DNA of 7,623 bases, taken from assembly GCA_937928455.1 (NCBI GenBank), contig CALFUG010000404.1, positions 1-7,623 of the forward strand, read 5' to 3'. Shown one piece after another: positions 6,114 through 7,623 of this stretch (its first letter is position 1; every line of letters starts with the position of its first letter). Origin of the DNA: an uncultured Clostridia bacterium (GTDB taxonomy: Bacteria > Bacillota > Clostridia > Peptostreptococcales > Anaerovoracaceae). The position numbers and the translations under genes were made by a program. Under the pieces are notes generated by a model. That model ran no database searches. It was not told the DNA's origin and was given only the letters and a program-made list of their open reading frames with translations.

Positions 6114-7623
6114 ATTGCTCCGCTTTTTCCTTTGGGAATTTTGATACCGATGGCGCCATGCCAATCATTCCTTAACACCATTATATCTTGTTCTCGACAT
6201 TTTTCAATGACAGTAGGATGAGGATGACCAAAATTGTTTTTCCCCACCTGAATCACAGCTAGAGTGGGTCGGACCATGCGCAGGAACTCCTTTCCGGTGC
6301 TGAATCGGGATCCATGGTGGGCTATTTTCAGTATATCGTGTTGTAGTATATCATTTTTATGTCCCCGCATTAAGAAACGTTCCCCTTCTTCGTCAATGTC
6401 TCCCGTCATTAGAACTGCCACCCCTTTTACCTCCACTCTCAAAATGAGAGATAGCTGATTTTCATCCTCTGGAAGCAAATCTTCTTTATCGCTCCAGGCC
6501 TCTGGACTCAGAACCCTTATTTTTACTTGGTCCTCCACCCGTATCTCAGAACCTTTCGAAACGTACGTCAGTTGCCCTTGGTCAAACCCACTATGGTCTA
6601 CGATGGAGTCTTCCATGCTTTCATACCCTTCATACAAGACTAACTGCTGAATGGGAATTTCCTGACTCAAGGTTTGAAACCCTCCATAATGGTCTTGGTG
6701 AAGATGAGTCACTACTGCCAAATCTATTTTCCGATGTCCGTTTTTAAGAAGGTATGGGAGTAAAACCTTTCTCCCAACGTCGTAGGTTTCGCTTCCCCCG
6801 GAATCAATCATCACCGTATAACCACCCGGTGTTTCCATAAAAAGACAGTCACCTTGTCCCACGTCAAGAAACACCATGTCACAATCTCGTAAAGGTACCT
6901 TATATATTCCTTGGGCGAATACAATAAGAATTAACAGGATGATGCTAGTTTTTATGAGCCAAGAATGATACCCCCTGCTTCGCAAAATCTTAGCACTTTC
7001 CGAGAAAACCACAAACAAAAGTAGGATGAACCCCGCCATTAAAAAAGGGGGCGGACTGATACACCAAAAGGTTGTCTTTCCTTCCCAATACAACCACTGG
7101 TTCAGCCAAATGAGACCATCCATGCCCCAGCCAACTGCTTTCACCAAAAAAGTAAACAATATCCCATCGCCCAAGAAAGAAACGGGAAATAGTACCATTA
7201 ATACTGGCAATATGAAACCGGCCAGAAGTACAGATGGAAGGTTGGCCAGAATCCCCACCCATGACATATGATTAAAATAGTATGCGATAAGAGGTGTTAA
7301 TCCCAATTGTATAGCCAATAAGGGAGACCATCCTTTCACTCCCGGAATTCTAACGTGCTTTTCAAAAACCGGAATCAAAAAAGCCATGCTTAGCAGGGCA
7401 ACATAAGATAATTGAAATCCCACGTTGTGAACCATCATGGGCTGAAACAGAAGAAACAGACTTCCGGAAAACATGGTGGCACTCAGCAAATCGAATCGCA
7501 AATAAAGAAAACGGCATGCCACATGAAGCACAATCATTGTCAAAGCTCTTACTACAGAAGGAGAGAACGCACTTAAAAACCCGTAAATGAATAGGACTGT
7601 TAGAATAAGCACATTCCATATCA
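6083..7623 (-). CDS. comEC: DNA internalization-related competence protein ComEC/Rec2, 5' end cut by window edge
   Basis: ComEC forms the membrane channel that brings single-stranded DNA into the cell during natural transformation. The frame is open to the window edge; about 512 residues are visible of roughly 750-800. Numbering from the GTG at 7612: the competence domain is present, with GFLSAFSPSVVRA (11-23) followed by many membrane helices to about residue 232. Then comes a metallo-beta-lactamase domain: VFLDVGQGDCLF (247-258), VMIDSGG (267-273), the metal motif THLHQDH (302-308), LMTGDID (401-407), IAHHGS (430-435) and GHPHP (462-466). All expected metal ligands are there, so the domain is probably an active nuclease. 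The N-terminal OB-like domain and the start lie outside. Presence of comEC alone does not show that the strain is competent; many non-competent clostridia keep it next to holA. Confidence 0.95.
   Translation of the reverse strand, partial: IWNVLILTVLFIYGFLSAFSPSVVRALTMIVLHVACRFLYLRFDLLSATMFSGSLFLLFQPMMVHNVGFQLSYVALLSMAFLIPVFEKHVRIPGVKGWSPLLAIQLGLTPLIAYYFNHMSWVGILANLPSVLLAGFILPVLMVLFPVSFLGDGILFTFLVKAVGWGMDGLIWLNQWLYWEGKTTFWCISPPPFLMAGFILLLFVVFSESAKILRSRGYHSWLIKTSIILLILIVFAQGIYKVPLRDCDMVFLDVGQGDCLFMETPGGYTVMIDSGGSETYDVGRKVLLPYLLKNGHRKIDLAVVTHLHQDHYGGFQTLSQEIPIQQLVLYEGYESMEDSIVDHSGFDQGQLTYVSKGSEIRVEDQVKIRVLSPEAWSDKEDLLPEDENQLSLILRVEVKGVAVLMTGDIDEEGERFLMRGHKNDILQHDILKIAHHGSRFSTGKEFLRMVRPTLAVIQVGKNNFGHPHPTVIEKCREQDIMVLRNDWHGAIGIKIPKGKSGAIWAKTMLSNE

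Noticed and set aside
6114..6164. Longer holA starting at the ATG at 6164
   Set aside because: It would add 17 basic residues not expected in the family and increase the comEC overlap to 82 bases. The ATG at 6113 gives the usual N-terminus.
7610..7612. GTG at 7612 as the true start of comEC
   Set aside because: The frame stays open to the window edge (Ile-Trp-Asn precede it) and the visible protein begins in the middle of the competence domain, so the gene is cut by the window.

Overview
All seven genes lie on the minus strand, so the window reads from right to left. It looks like ordinary chromosome from a low- to mid-GC Gram-positive anaerobe, most likely a member of Clostridia. The reasons are strong AGGAGG-type Shine-Dalgarno sites, use of a TTG start, a comEC-holA pair, a clostridial-type crotonase, and a lipid-anchored TRAP solute-binding protein. 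No RNA gene, insertion sequence, integrase, CRISPR array or prophage gene was seen.

Right block (7623 to about 4127): the 3' two-thirds of comEC (DNA-uptake channel plus metallo-beta-lactamase domain, cut by the window edge), then holA (DNA polymerase III delta subunit), then an EamA/DMT-family permease. comEC and holA overlap by 31 bases. The permease starts one base after the holA stop, with its ribosome-binding site inside holA, so the three genes form one tight, probably translationally coupled unit.

Middle (4126 to about 3050): crt, a short-chain enoyl-CoA hydratase (crotonase) with both catalytic glutamates. It has its own candidate extended -10 promoter and ends at a candidate intrinsic terminator. 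It is likely a single-gene unit and is not next to the usual butyryl-CoA genes.

Left block (about 2930 to 1): a TRAP transporter operon, dctP-dctQ-dctM. It starts at a well-formed promoter with a perfect TATAAT, followed by a short leader that can fold into a 12-bp nested hairpin. A second hairpin lies between dctP and dctQ, where the binding protein probably needs higher expression than the membrane subunits. dctQ starts at TTG behind a perfect AAGGAGG, and dctM overlaps dctQ by ATGA. dctM runs off the left edge with roughly 55 residues missing. Upstream of the promoter are two identical TGTATACA palindromes 84 bp apart, a plausible operator pair for an unseen regulator.

Functionally, the window joins housekeeping (DNA uptake and replication), a metabolite exporter or importer, acyl-CoA metabolism, and ion-driven uptake of an unknown, probably carboxylate, substrate. 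No clearly new system is present. The most interesting material is the regulatory architecture of the TRAP operon and the unusual ligand-pocket motif in its binding protein.
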